A DNA stretch of 64,000 bases, taken from Clavibacter zhangzhiyongii (GTDB lineage Bacteria; Actinomycetota; Actinomycetes; Actinomycetales; Microbacteriaceae). Below are positions 10,278 through 18,050 of this stretch, piece after piece. How positions within the stretch are numbered: position 1 is the first letter of the stretch; each line of letters opens with the position of its first letter. The DNA lies in the NCBI RefSeq assembly GCF_014775655.1, contig NZ_CP061274.1, positions 1,488,001 to 1,552,000 on the forward strand. The letters run 5' to 3'. Below the pieces are notes generated by a model. The model searched no databases. It saw only the letters and a list, made by a program, of their open reading frames with translations, and was not told the DNA's origin. The position numbers were made by a program, and so were the translations under genes.

Positions 10278-11908
10278 CCCCCTCCCACGATGCGCCCGAC
10301 ACCGGGCCGACCTCGTTCGACGACGGTCCCGCTCCCGCGACCCTCGGGCTGAGCCGCCGCGAGATGCGCGCCGCCGAGCGCGCCCGGGCCCTGGCCCTCG
10401 GGATCGACGAGGCCGACGACGCCCCGGCGGGGGAGCAGTCCGCCGGTCCCGACGAGGTCGCCTCGGCTCCGGCCGACGACGCCCCCGGTCATGGCGCCGA
10501 CACCGGCGCGCAGCCCGCCGACTCGGCCGGCGAGGACGCCGCGCTTCCGGCCGAGGAGCCCGCTCCCGCCGCCGCGCCGATCACCGCGCCCGGCGTCGGA
10601 CCCGACACCTCCGCGATCCTCCTGTCCGGCGGCGTCCTCACGCGCCGCCAGCTCCGCGCGATCCGGGAGGCCGAGGAGGCCGCCCGCGAGCAGCGCGGCT
10701 CCGAGCACGGCGAGCCGGCGGACGAGGCCGGCGCCGCCGCTCCTGCACCCGCGGAGCCCGCGCCCGTGGAGCCCGCCGACACGCCGGCCTCCGACGCGGT
10801 CGCGCCCGTCGACGACGCACCTGCGGCGTCCGCCTCTGGGCCGTCCGTACCGCCGTACGCGCGCTACGGCCGCGGCTCCCGCGCGACCCCGCGCCCGCGG
10901 GCCCCGTACGGCAGCGCCTACCGCCGATCCGCCGCCGCGGACCCCGCCGGCCCGGTCGCGCCGGAGGACAGCGGCCCCGTCTCCGAGGAGACGGCGACGC
11001 CGCTCATCGCGGCCCAGGACGGTGCCGTAGAGGACGCCGCCGTCGCCGACGCGTCCGCCGAGCAGGAGCCCCGTGACGTCGCCAGCGGCCCCGCCGCCGA
11101 CGCCCTCGCGGACCGCTCCGCCGAGACCCCGTCCGCCTGGCCGTTCGCCCCGATCGTCCCGTCGGGCGACCCGGCCGACCGCGACGTCGATGCGTCCGGC
11201 GAGCAGCCGACCGTGCCGCCGCTGGCGTCGCACGTGCCGAGCCGCGACGAGGACCCGCGCCCCGCGCCCCTGCTGGAGCCCGTGCCGTGGGTCACCGGAT
11301 CCGCCGAGCCCGTCATCGAGCCCGCGTTCGGCACCCGCGCCTCCGCCGTCGCCGAGGACCTCGAGGGCGCGGACGCCACCGACCGCGTCGCGCCGGAGGA
11401 CCGCGTCGTCGTCGACGCCCCCGGCGTCACGACCGAGACCGGCGACATCCGCGCGCCGTTCACCCCGCCGACCGGCCACTGGTCGGTGCAGGACCAGGTG
11501 GACGAGGACCAGCCGCACACCGGCAACCACTTCATCCTCCCCACCGTGCCCCACGCCAACGACATGCAGCAGGCGCTGAACAGCACGGGCGAGATCATCA
11601 TCACCGGCTCCATCGACCTGCCCCGGAGCCTCGGCTCGATGGGCACGCACCCCGACCGGTTCGACACGGCCGACATGGACCGGATCCTCGAGCAGGGCGA
11701 CGACCACGATCACGCCCACGCGGGATCCGACTCGGAGCCCGTGCGCGCCAGCCGCGCCGTCAGCACCCACACCTCGACGCGCGCCGTCGTGCAGCCGCCG
11801 CCCCGCAAGCGCTTCACCGCGCCCGTGGTGGCGGCCGTCACGGCCGGGGGAGTCGCCGTCATCGGCGCGGGCCTCGTCATCGTCGCGTTCATGACGAATG
11901 TATTCTGA
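10274..11908 (+). CDS. Disordered, C-terminally anchored membrane protein of unknown function
   Basis: A 544-residue protein with extreme Ala/Pro/Asp/Glu bias, probably unfolded for most of its length, ending in one hydrophobic helix ([20 protein letters not shown]) and a five-residue MTNVF tail. Two related basic-helix motifs are visible: [18 protein letters not shown] near residue 25 and [19 protein letters not shown] near 120. A better-ordered stretch (about 395-470; [37 protein letters not shown]) precedes the anchor. It is coupled to nadD (ATGA overlap) and 40 bases from rsfS. The topology would put the bulk in the cytoplasm. I do not recognise a family; the coding frame is clear from its continuation and coupling. 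Confidence 0.75.
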   Translation: MTPSHDAPDTGPTSFDDGPAPATLGLSRREMRAAERARALALGIDEADDAPAGEQSAGPDEVASAPADDAPGHGADTGAQPADSAGEDAALPAEEPAPAAAPITAPGVGPDTSAILLSGGVLTRRQLRAIREAEEAAREQRGSEHGEPADEAGAAAPAPAEPAPVEPADTPASDAVAPVDDAPAASASGPSVPPYARYGRGSRATPRPRAPYGSAYRRSAAADPAGPVAPEDSGPVSEETATPLIAAQDGAVEDAAVADASAEQEPRDVASGPAADALADRSAETPSAWPFAPIVPSGDPADRDVDASGEQPTVPPLASHVPSRDEDPRPAPLLEPVPWVTGSAEPVIEPAFGTRASAVAEDLEGADATDRVAPEDRVVVDAPGVTTETGDIRAPFTPPTGHWSVQDQVDEDQPHTGNHFILPTVPHANDMQQALNSTGEIIITGSIDLPRSLGSMGTHPDRFDTADMDRILEQGDDHDHAHAGSDSEPVRASRAVSTHTSTRAVVQPPPRKRFTAPVVAAVTAGGVAVIGAGLVIVAFMTNVF

Positions 11909-11947
11909 TCGTCTGATCCACCACCCCACCCGTCCCGGAAGGACTCT

Positions 11948-12325
11948 GTGACCGCTTCTCCCCGCGCCCTCGACCTGCTCAAGGTCGCCGCCCTCGCTGC
12001 CGACTCCAAGCAGGCCATCGACCTGGTCGCGCTCGACGTCTCCGGGCCCCTGCCCCTCACCGACGTCTTCCTCATCGCCTCGGCCCGCAACGAGCGGAAC
12101 GCGCAGGCGGTCGCCGACGAGATCGAGGACAAGATGATCGAGGCCGGCGCCAAGCCGCTGCGCCGCGAGGGGAAGAGCGAGGGCCGCTGGATCCTCCTCG
12201 ACTTCGGCGACGTCGTCGCCCACGTCTTCACCGAGGAGGACCGCATGTACTACTCGCTGGAGCGCCTCTGGAAGGACTGCCCCGTCGTCGCCCTCGAGAT
12301 CGAGCCGACGGCCTCCGCATCCTGA
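11948..12325 (+). CDS. rsfS: Ribosomal silencing factor RsfS
   Basis: A 125-residue RsfS/YbeB/iojap protein that binds L14 on the 50S subunit and blocks subunit joining in poor growth. Typical features are VALDVSGPLPLTDVFLIASARNERNAQAVADEI, the EGKSEGRWILLDFGDVVAHVF strand pair, and REEDRMYYSLERLW-type ending. GGAAGGA at 11937-11943 precedes the GTG. It is encoded downstream of nadD, the conserved bacterial order, with the disordered protein inserted between them. Confidence 0.95.
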   Translation: MTASPRALDLLKVAALAADSKQAIDLVALDVSGPLPLTDVFLIASARNERNAQAVADEIEDKMIEAGAKPLRREGKSEGRWILLDFGDVVAHVFTEEDRMYYSLERLWKDCPVVALEIEPTASAS

Positions 12326-12359
12326 TCCGCACCCGTCCCGCCCGCGAGGAGATCCCCGC

Positions 12360-12767
12360 ATGAAGTGCCCCAACGACTCGGCCACCCTCGTGATGAGCGA
12401 GCGCGCCGGGGTGGAGATCGACTACTGCCCCGACTGCCGCGGCGTCTGGCTCGACCGCGGGGAGCTCGACAAGATCCTCGACCGCGCGGAGCAGGAGACG
12501 CGGTCCGCCCCGGCGTCCGCGTCGCCCGCGGCTCCTGCCGCGCCGCTCGGCGGGTACCCGGATCCGGGTCGCGACGACCGGCGCCGCGATGACGACCGCC
12601 GGCACGATGACGACCGCCGGCGCGATGACGACCGGGATCGTCCGTACGGACGCGACGACCGCGGCTTCGGCGGCGGGTACGTGGCGCCAGGGGGTCACCC
12701 GCAGGGCGGCGCATACGGCGGGAAGCGCCGCAAGAAGGAGAGCTGGCTCAGCGAGCTCTTCGACTGA
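12360..12767 (+). CDS. zf-TFIIB domain protein with charged repeats
   Basis: A 135-residue protein. Residues 1-45 form a TFIIB-like zinc-ribbon (MKCPNDSATLVM, VEIDYCPDCRGVWLDRGELDKIL). The first knuckle reads CPND, so one of the usual two cysteines is replaced; I recall the same substitution in related actinobacterial proteins. Residues 75-105 are an imperfect repeat of DDRRxDDDRR, encoded by a repeated GATGACGACCGCCGGC (about 12585-12640), then a Gly-rich stretch and the basic KRRKKESWLSELFD tail typical of this subgroup. GAGGAG upstream supports the ATG. Function unknown. Confidence 0.82.
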   Translation: MKCPNDSATLVMSERAGVEIDYCPDCRGVWLDRGELDKILDRAEQETRSAPASASPAAPAAPLGGYPDPGRDDRRRDDDRRHDDDRRRDDDRDRPYGRDDRGFGGGYVAPGGHPQGGAYGGKRRKKESWLSELFD

Positions 12768-12830
12768 GCGCGCCTCCGTGCGGATCGACCGGGGCGGAGG
12801 ATGCCCTGGTCATGAGGCGGTCGGAATGTG

Positions 12831-12839
12831 TAGTAATGT
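12831..12839 (+). promoter_or_regulatory. Candidate -10 region of tRNA-Ala
   Basis: An AT-richer patch TAGTAATGT lies 33 bases before the tRNA in otherwise GC-rich DNA. TAATGT (12834-12839) is the best -10 match; no convincing -35 is seen. Confidence 0.35.
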
Positions 12840-12871
12840 AGACGAGTCGCTTCCGCAGGGAAGCGGAGAAC

Positions 12872-12944
12872 GGGTCTGTGGCGCAGTTGGTAGCGCACCT
12901 GCATGGCATGCAGGGGGTCAGGGGTTCGAATCCCCTCAGATCCA
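12872..12944 (+). tRNA. tRNA-Ala (anticodon GGC)
   Basis: A 73-base cloverleaf: acceptor GGGTCTG pairs with CAGATCC (one G-U), D-arm GCGC/GCGC, anticodon stem CCTGC/GCAGG with loop ATGGCAT giving anticodon GGC (reads GCC, a common alanine codon here), and T-arm AGGGG/CCCCT around TTCGAAT. Discriminator base A. The 3' end continues CCG, so the terminal CCA is not fully encoded. Confidence 0.96.
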
Positions 12945-12950
12945 CCGCAC

Positions 12951-12981
12951 GAGCCCCGCACCTCATCGAGGTGCGGGGCTC
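12951..12981. terminator. Terminator hairpin after tRNA-Ala
   Basis: Perfect 14-base stem (12951-12964 with 12968-12981) with an ATC loop followed by TTCG, six bases after the tRNA. It also faces the end of the convergent gene at 13012. Confidence 0.75.
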
Positions 12982-13011
12982 TTCGCATGTCACGCGCCGA
13001 TGCCTCACGCG

Positions 13012-13350
13012 TCAGCGCGGCTGCGCGGGGTTCGTCGGGTCGCCCTGCGACGGCGGGTTGATCGGCGGCCCGCTCGTCGCCGGCGTCACCTGCTCCCGGT
13101 GGCCGCCCTGCGCCACCTCGGGCATCACGGCGGGGATCGCGCCCGTGGGCTCTGCGCCTTCGCGCAGCGCCTCCAGCCGCCGCTCCAGCACCTGCATCAC
13201 GGGCAGGCGGTCGCCGTGCGCGCGCTCGTAGGCGACCAGCAGCAGCACCTGGCGCTCGTCGAGCGGGTGCAGGCGCTGGGGGAGCGTCCCCAGCGGGATG
13301 TGGTCGAACTCGGGCAGCGGCAGGTCCTCGTGTCGGGGTGCGTCGGTCAT
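13012..13350 (-). CDS. Hypothetical protein, Pro-rich tail
   Basis: A 112-residue protein. The first half is ordered and helical (LPEFDHIPLGTLPQRLHPLDERQVLLLVAYERAHGDRLPVMQVLERRLEAL), resembling short conserved actinobacterial proteins that have an LPhYD-type start; the second half is Pro/Gly/Ala-rich. GGAGGAGGGA precedes the ATG at good spacing. It lies 61 bases downstream of the Vms1-like gene on the same strand and may be co-transcribed with it. No function can be assigned. Confidence 0.65.
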   Translation of the reverse strand: MTDAPRHEDLPLPEFDHIPLGTLPQRLHPLDERQVLLLVAYERAHGDRLPVMQVLERRLEALREGAEPTGAIPAVMPEVAQGGHREQVTPATSGPPINPPSQGDPTNPAQPR

Positions 13351-13411
13351 CGTCCCTCCTCCTGTGTCGTGGTGCGGGTGTTCGGTGCGCGGCGGGCCGC
13401 GGCGACGGGGG

Positions 13412-14596
13412 TCATGCGACGGCCCCGGTGCCCGGGATCGCGGGTCCCTCGGGCCAGCGCAGCAGGGCGGCCGCGGAGCCGCCGCCGGGCAGCCCGATCG
13501 CGTCCTCGCCGTCCGGCGCGCTCGTCGAGTCGGTGAGGACGACGCGTGCGTCGGTGAGCAGGGCGGCCCGGGTGAGCGCGACGTGCGCCGGCACCCGCCC
13601 GAGGATCTCCGCGCCGAGCGCGTCCTCCGGGGCGGTCGCGATCCACGGTGCGGCGGAGAGCGCGAGGAGCCGCTCGTCCCGGAGGGCGTCGGCGTCGAGC
13701 ACCAGCGTGTCGACCTGCGCGCTCGCGAGCGCCCGGACGACGGCGCCGACGCGCGTCTCGGCCCATCCGTCCCCGCGTCCGTCGTGCTCGGCCACGCGGT
13801 CGAGCACGTCGCGCTCGCCCTCCGCGAGGATCCGCTGCAGCTCCGTCCGGATCCGCTCCTCCAGCGCCGTGGGGTCCGCGCCGTCCGCGCGCGTGTTCGT
13901 GGGTTCGACGGCGAGGATCGCCCGCGACTCCGGTCCCAGCTCGCCCTCGAGGAGCTGGCGCGCGCGGATGTCGCCCGCGACCACCAGGAGCCGGGGCCGG
14001 TGGCGGCGCACGACGTCGTCGATCCGCTCCGCGAGCTCGCCCTGCGTCTGCCGCCAGATCTCCTCGGCGTGGTGCTGCAGGCGGTCCTGCCGCCAGCCGC
14101 CCGTCTTCACGGGGTGCAGCGTGTCGGTGCGCCCCTCGACCGCGCGCTCGGCGACCAGCTCGTCCGGGCCGGCGCGCAGGACCCGGACCTCACCGCCGTC
14201 GCGGCTCGTCTCCACGACGACGTAGACGATGCGCTCGGGCTCCCGCTCGAGGAGCGGCACGAGGTCGGGGACGGGCACGACGCCCGCCTCCTCGGGCTCG
14301 GTCGGGATGCCCGGGATCGACTCGTCGACGACCAGCTCGCCGGCCTCGACGAGGATCACCCGCGTGCGCGGGCCGCCGGGCGCCGGCTCGTGGGCGAGCG
14401 CCGAGGAGACCTGGGCCAGGTCCTCCTCGGACGCGCCGTCCCGAGCGAGCCGGTCGATGACGCTCTTCCGCCGGGTCTCGAGCACCTGGGGCGGGTCGGC
14501 CGTGTCCACGGAGTCGTCGAGGTGCACCTGGACCCAGGGGCCGGGGCGCCGCAGCAGCTCCGCCCAGGAGGGCCGGTCGGGAGTGGGGTCGGTCAT
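13412..14596 (-). CDS. Vms1/eRF1-like protein (Rv2629 type, baeRF family)
   Basis: A 394-residue protein resembling Mycobacterium tuberculosis Rv2629 and other bacterial eRF1-like proteins related to Vms1/ANKZF1, which cleave peptidyl-tRNA on stalled ribosomes. Visible segments: SWAELLRRPGPWVQVHLDDSVDTADPP, RKSVIDRLARDGASEEDL, RIVYVVVETSRDGGEVRVL, HHAEEIWRQTQGELAERIDDVVRRHRPRLLVVAGDIRARQLL and a C-terminal LVLDADALRDERLLAL domain with GLPGGGSAAALLRWP. GGAGG seven bases before the ATG supports the start. The divergent intergenic region upstream holds three palindromes. Family assignment is moderately sure; catalytic activity is not established. Confidence 0.72.
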   Translation of the reverse strand: MTDPTPDRPSWAELLRRPGPWVQVHLDDSVDTADPPQVLETRRKSVIDRLARDGASEEDLAQVSSALAHEPAPGGPRTRVILVEAGELVVDESIPGIPTEPEEAGVVPVPDLVPLLEREPERIVYVVVETSRDGGEVRVLRAGPDELVAERAVEGRTDTLHPVKTGGWRQDRLQHHAEEIWRQTQGELAERIDDVVRRHRPRLLVVAGDIRARQLLEGELGPESRAILAVEPTNTRADGADPTALEERIRTELQRILAEGERDVLDRVAEHDGRGDGWAETRVGAVVRALASAQVDTLVLDADALRDERLLALSAAPWIATAPEDALGAEILGRVPAHVALTRAALLTDARVVLTDSTSAPDGEDAIGLPGGGSAAALLRWPEGPAIPGTGAVA

Positions 14597-14670
14597 GGGT
14601 CGCCTCCGTCTCGTCGCGATGGTGCGTCCACCCGACGCCTCCGGGTGCGGGCGCGCCTAGGGCCTTGACA

Positions 14671-14726
14671 GGAGCGGTCCGGGGTCTCCGCTCCCCGATC
14701 GGGGGGCTGTCCTCCACTTGGAGGAC
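14671..14726. promoter_or_regulatory. Cluster of three inverted repeats in a divergent intergenic region
   Basis: In succession: GGAGCGG/CCGCTCC (14671-14677 with 14688-14694), CCCCGATCGGGG (14693-14704) and the perfect 8-2-8 palindrome GTCCTCCACTTGGAGGAC (14709-14726). TTGACA at 14665-14670 abuts the first repeat. They lie between the divergent Vms1-like and small membrane protein genes, so an operator for one or both is likely. Confidence 0.5.
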
Positions 14727-14768
14727 GCGGGTACCGTGGCACAGGTCATCGACCCCTGGAGCTCCACA

Positions 14769-15092
14769 ATGTCGCACGCCACCCTGCACCGGACGCACGC
14801 CACCGACCCGCACCGCACGTCGGTGGTCGGGTCCGCGGTGCTGGGCTTCCTGGCCGCGTTCGTGGTGGGCGCGGCGGTCATCGTGACCCTCCTCGTCACC
14901 TCGTTCGCGCAGGGCACCGAGGGCTACGCGGGCCTCGACGTCCCCGGCGTCGTCAGCACGCGGATCGACCACGGCAGCGTCGTCACGCAGATCGGCCCGG
15001 GCGGGTTCCTCTTCCCGCTGGCCGCCGGTCTGCTCGTCGGGCTCATCGTGGCCGTCGTCGTGTACGCCCGCCAGCGCGGCGCCGAGGACTGA
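14769..15092 (+). CDS. Small two-span membrane protein
   Basis: A 107-residue protein with two hydrophobic helices (about residues 20-46, VVGSAVLGFLAAFVVGAAVI, and 77-98, GGFLFPLAAGLLVGLIVAVV) joined by an extracytoplasmic loop with GTEGYAGLDVPGVVSTRIDHG. GGAG eight bases upstream supports this ATG over the in-frame start 17 codons earlier, which would place the palindrome inside the gene. It is divergent from the Vms1-like gene. No family recognised. Confidence 0.65.
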   Translation: MSHATLHRTHATDPHRTSVVGSAVLGFLAAFVVGAAVIVTLLVTSFAQGTEGYAGLDVPGVVSTRIDHGSVVTQIGPGGFLFPLAAGLLVGLIVAVVVYARQRGAED

Positions 15093-15120
15093 CCGGCGCG
15101 ACCCCGGCCCAGCCCGCGCG

Positions 15121-15126
15121 TAGGGT
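15121..15126 (+). promoter_or_regulatory. -10 element (TAGGGT) of the SGNH lipoprotein gene, leaderless type
   Basis: TAGGGT ends seven bases before the ATG at 15134 with no ribosome site between. Confidence 0.45.
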
Positions 15127-15133
15127 CGAGGCG

Positions 15134-16147
15134 ATGCACCGTCCCTCGGATCCCCGTCCCCGGGCGTCCGCACGTCCGATGCTCCGGATCCGCGGCGCCG
15201 CCGTCCTCGCCGTCGCCGCGGCGATCGCCCTGCTGGCGAGCGGCTGCAGCGCACCCGCCCCCCTCGACCCTCCCGCGCCGTCGGCGCCCCTGCGCGTCGT
15301 GTCCCTCGGCGACTCCTACTCCACGGGCACGGGTCCCGCGACCCCGCTGCCGGGCGACCCGGGCGTGTGCGGGCGGACCGTCGCCGCGTCGATCCGCGTC
15401 GCGGCGGAGGCGACGGGGGCCGAGCTCGTCGACGCCGCGTGCGACGGCGCGACGACCGCCGAGCTCACGGCTCCGCGGGAGCGCGGAGGGCGGACCGTCC
15501 CCGCGCAGCTCGACGCGCTGGAGGACGGCGCCGACGTCGTCCTCGTGCGCCTCGGCGGCAACGACCTCGGCTTCCCGGCGCTCGTCGGCGGCTGCCTGGC
15601 GCAGGATCCCGCGGGCCCCGTGGCGGCCGGTCCCGCGACGTGCGTCGACGCGCTCGCCCCCGCGGGCGGCGTCGACGCCGTGCGGGCCCGCATCGACGGC
15701 GAGGTGAGCGCCCGCCTGGCCGAGGCCTTCGCGAGGATCCGCGCGGCCGCGCCCGACGCGCGCGTCGTCGCCCTCGGCTACCTCACCGTCCTCGCCGGCG
15801 CGGACGCCCTCCCCGCCGACGGCTGCTTCCGGGCGACCGCGACGTCCGACGTGAACGGGCGCGTGCTGCTCACCGACCGCGACGCCGTCTGGCTCGCGGG
15901 CGTCCAGACCGCGCTCGACGCGGCGATCGCGCGGGCCGCGGCCGAGGCGGGTGCCCGCTTCGTCGACCAGGAGGCGCCGACGGCCGAGCACGGCGCCTGC
16001 GCGGGCGACGCGGGGGATCCGTACGTCGCCGGGGTGGGCGGCAGCGCGGGCTCCGTGCCCCTGCACCCGAACGCGGCCGGACTCGCCTGGGAGGCGGACG
16101 CCATCGCCGCCGTGCTCCGCGAGGAGGCTGCCGCCCTCGGACGCTGA
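15134..16147 (+). CDS. SGNH/GDSL-family hydrolase, probable lipoprotein
   Basis: A 337-residue secreted esterase/lipase of the SGNH fold. The N-terminus has Arg-rich n-region, a hydrophobic core and lipobox LLASGC with lipidated Cys38. Block I is VVSLGDSYSTGTG (nucleophile Ser61), block III RLGGNDLGF (Gly and Asn of the oxyanion hole), and block V PLHPNAAG with catalytic His near 311. The closely spaced Cys pairs between blocks resemble Streptomyces secreted lipases with disulfides. The leaderless-type -10 supports the start at 15134 rather than Met16. Acts on the outer membrane face or cell wall; the substrate is unknown. Confidence 0.85.
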   Translation: MHRPSDPRPRASARPMLRIRGAAVLAVAAAIALLASGCSAPAPLDPPAPSAPLRVVSLGDSYSTGTGPATPLPGDPGVCGRTVAASIRVAAEATGAELVDAACDGATTAELTAPRERGGRTVPAQLDALEDGADVVLVRLGGNDLGFPALVGGCLAQDPAGPVAAGPATCVDALAPAGGVDAVRARIDGEVSARLAEAFARIRAAAPDARVVALGYLTVLAGADALPADGCFRATATSDVNGRVLLTDRDAVWLAGVQTALDAAIARAAAEAGARFVDQEAPTAEHGACAGDAGDPYVAGVGGSAGSVPLHPNAAGLAWEADAIAAVLREEAAALGR

Positions 16148-16172
16148 CGCCGCGGGCGTCGTCGCAGGCGCA

Positions 16173-16223
16173 TGTGGGTTCCTGTGGGAATGTGTTGCTT
16201 CTTCTGCGGATGAGGGCTACAGT
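16173..16223 (+). promoter_or_regulatory. Promoter and direct-repeat operator of the fructose PTS operon
   Basis: TTGCTT (16195-16200), 17-base spacer, TACAGT (16218-16223) form the promoter. Immediately upstream is a direct repeat TGTGGGTTCC TGTGGGAATG (16173-16192), then TGTGTTGC. Repeated T-rich half-sites next to the promoter fit a DeoR-type binding site for the adjacent regulator; this role is inferred. Confidence 0.55.
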
Positions 16224-16271
16224 TCGAGGACGCGAGGCGCACCTGCCCCACGGAGTCGAAGGAGACCGCCC

Positions 16272-17060
16272 ATGTACGCCGAAGAGCGCCAGGACAGGGT
16301 GGTCGCCCTCCTCGAGCGCACGGGCCGGGTGGCGGTCGTCGGGCTCGCCCGCGACTTCGACGTGACGACCGAGACCGTCCGCCGCGACCTCGCCCAGCTC
16401 GAGGCGCGCGGCGTGCTCCGACGCGTCCACGGCGGCGCCGTCCGGGCCAGCCGCTCCACGCGCGTCGAGGAGAGCCTCGACGCCCGCAGCACCCGCAACA
16501 CCGACGCGAAGGCGCGCATCGCCGACGCCGCCATGGCGCTGCTGCCCGCGAGCTTCCAGGGATCCGTCGCCGTCGACGCCGGCACGACCACGGGGCTGGT
16601 CGCCGAGCGCATCGCCGCCTGGGCACCCGACGTCGCGGGCCGCACGCTCGTCGTCGTCACGCACTCGATGGTCGTCGCGCAGACGGTCAGCCGGAACCCC
16701 GCCGTGGAGGTGCAGCTGCTCGGCGGCCGCCTCCGCGGGATCACGAGCGCCGCGGTCGGGCCCGCGACGCTCGGACAGCTGTCGCGCCTGCGGCCGGACA
16801 TCGCCTTCATCGGCGCCAACGGCATCCACGCGGAGTTCGGCCTGAGCACGCCCGACGAGGAGGAGGCGGCCGTGAAGACCGCGTTGACCCGAGGATCCCG
16901 CCGAGCCGTCGCGCTCGTGGACGCGTCGAAGGCGGGGGAGGAGGCGCTCGTCGGCTTCGCCGAGCTCGACGAGATCGACACGCTCGTGACCGACGCCGCC
17001 CCCGACGGCCCGCTGGCCGACGCGCTGGCCGCCGCCGAGGTGGAGGTGATGGTCGCGTGA
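16272..17060 (+). CDS. DeoR-family transcriptional regulator of the fructose operon
   Basis: A 262-residue regulator. The N-terminal winged helix has the DeoR signature (RVAVVGLARDFDVTTETVRRDLAQLEARGVLRRVHGGAV, residues 17-55); the C-terminal half is the sugar-phosphate sensor domain (DAGTTTGLVAERIA, VVTHSMVVAQTVSRNP, LLGGRLRGITSAAVGP, DIAFIGANGIHAEFGLSTPDEEEA). As first gene of the operon it probably binds fructose-1-phosphate or a related phosphosugar and represses the promoter at 16195. Its TGA overlaps the GTG of fruK (17057-17060). Confidence 0.88.
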   Translation: MYAEERQDRVVALLERTGRVAVVGLARDFDVTTETVRRDLAQLEARGVLRRVHGGAVRASRSTRVEESLDARSTRNTDAKARIADAAMALLPASFQGSVAVDAGTTTGLVAERIAAWAPDVAGRTLVVVTHSMVVAQTVSRNPAVEVQLLGGRLRGITSAAVGPATLGQLSRLRPDIAFIGANGIHAEFGLSTPDEEEAAVKTALTRGSRRAVALVDASKAGEEALVGFAELDEIDTLVTDAAPDGPLADALAAAEVEVMVA

Positions 17061-18028
17061 TCCTCACCCTCACCGCCAACCCGAGCCTCGACCGCACCAT
17101 CGACCTCGCCGGCGCCCTCGCGCGCGGTGCCGTGCAGCGGGCCCGCGGCGTCGCGGAGCAGCCCGGCGGCAAGGGCGTCAACGTGTCGCGCGCGCTCATC
17201 GCGTCCGGCCTCGACACGATCGCCCTGCTGCCCGGCCGCCTCGACGACCCGATGCTCGTGGCGCTGGCGGCTGAGCGGATCCCGCTCGACCACCTCGACA
17301 TCGCCGGCCGCGTGCGCCAGAACGTCACGCTCACCGAGCCCGACGGCACGACCACCAAGGTCAACGAGCCCGGCCCGGTGCTGTCGTCGGCCGAGGCCGA
17401 CGCGCTCGTCGCGCTCGTCATCCGCCATGCGCGCGCCGCGAGCTGGCTCGTGCTGGCGGGATCCCTGCCGCCCGGCCTCGACGACGACTTCCACGCCCGC
17501 GTGGTGCAGGCCGTCCGAGCCGAGCTCGGGGACGCCGCGCCCCGCATCGCCGTCGACTCCTCGGGCGCGCCCATGGCCGCGCTCGTCGCGTCCGGCGCCG
17601 TGGTCGACCTCGTCAAGCCCAACGCCGAGGAGCTCGCCGAGCTCGTCGGCCTCGACGACCCGGATGCGCTGGAGGCGGACCCGCGTCTCGCCCACGACGC
17701 GTCCCGGTCCCTCGTCTCCCGCGGCTGCCGGGCGGTCCTCGCGACGCTCGGCGCCCGCGGAGCCGTCCTCACCACGGACGACGGCGGGTGGCTCGCCACC
17801 ATGCCGCCGATCGTGCCGGTGAGCACCGTGGGCGCGGGCGACTCGTCGCTCGCGGGCTACCTGCTCGCCGACCACCGCGGGGCCGGACCCGAGGGGCGGC
17901 TGGCGCAGGCCGTCGCCCACGGATCCGCCGCCGCGTCCCTCCCCGGCAGCACCATGCCGTCCCCCGACCAGACCCGGCCGGACAGCGTCACCGTCCAGCC
18001 GCTCCTGCCGATCGCCGCCGATCGCTGA
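17057..18028 (+). CDS. fruK: 1-phosphofructokinase
   Basis: Phosphorylates fructose-1-phosphate, the product of the PTS, to fructose-1,6-bisphosphate. The 323-residue PfkB-family kinase has the substrate signature PGGKGVNVSRALIASG (about 33-48), the NEPGPVLS strand, and the C-terminal PfkB motif VSTVGAGDSSLAGYLLADH near 255, with the catalytic Asp in GAGDS. The GTG start overlaps the DeoR stop, and the gene is 22 bases upstream of the PTS permease, which fixes the substrate as fructose-1-phosphate rather than tagatose or fructose-6-phosphate. Confidence 0.92.
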   Translation: MILTLTANPSLDRTIDLAGALARGAVQRARGVAEQPGGKGVNVSRALIASGLDTIALLPGRLDDPMLVALAAERIPLDHLDIAGRVRQNVTLTEPDGTTTKVNEPGPVLSSAEADALVALVIRHARAASWLVLAGSLPPGLDDDFHARVVQAVRAELGDAAPRIAVDSSGAPMAALVASGAVVDLVKPNAEELAELVGLDDPDALEADPRLAHDASRSLVSRGCRAVLATLGARGAVLTTDDGGWLATMPPIVPVSTVGAGDSSLAGYLLADHRGAGPEGRLAQAVAHGSAAASLPGSTMPSPDQTRPDSVTVQPLLPIAADR

Positions 18029-18050
18029 CCCGTCCCACCTGGAGAAGAAC

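Noticed and set aside
12878-13231. Open frame running through the tRNA-Ala
   Set aside because: It overlaps the tRNA and terminator and yields low-information protein.
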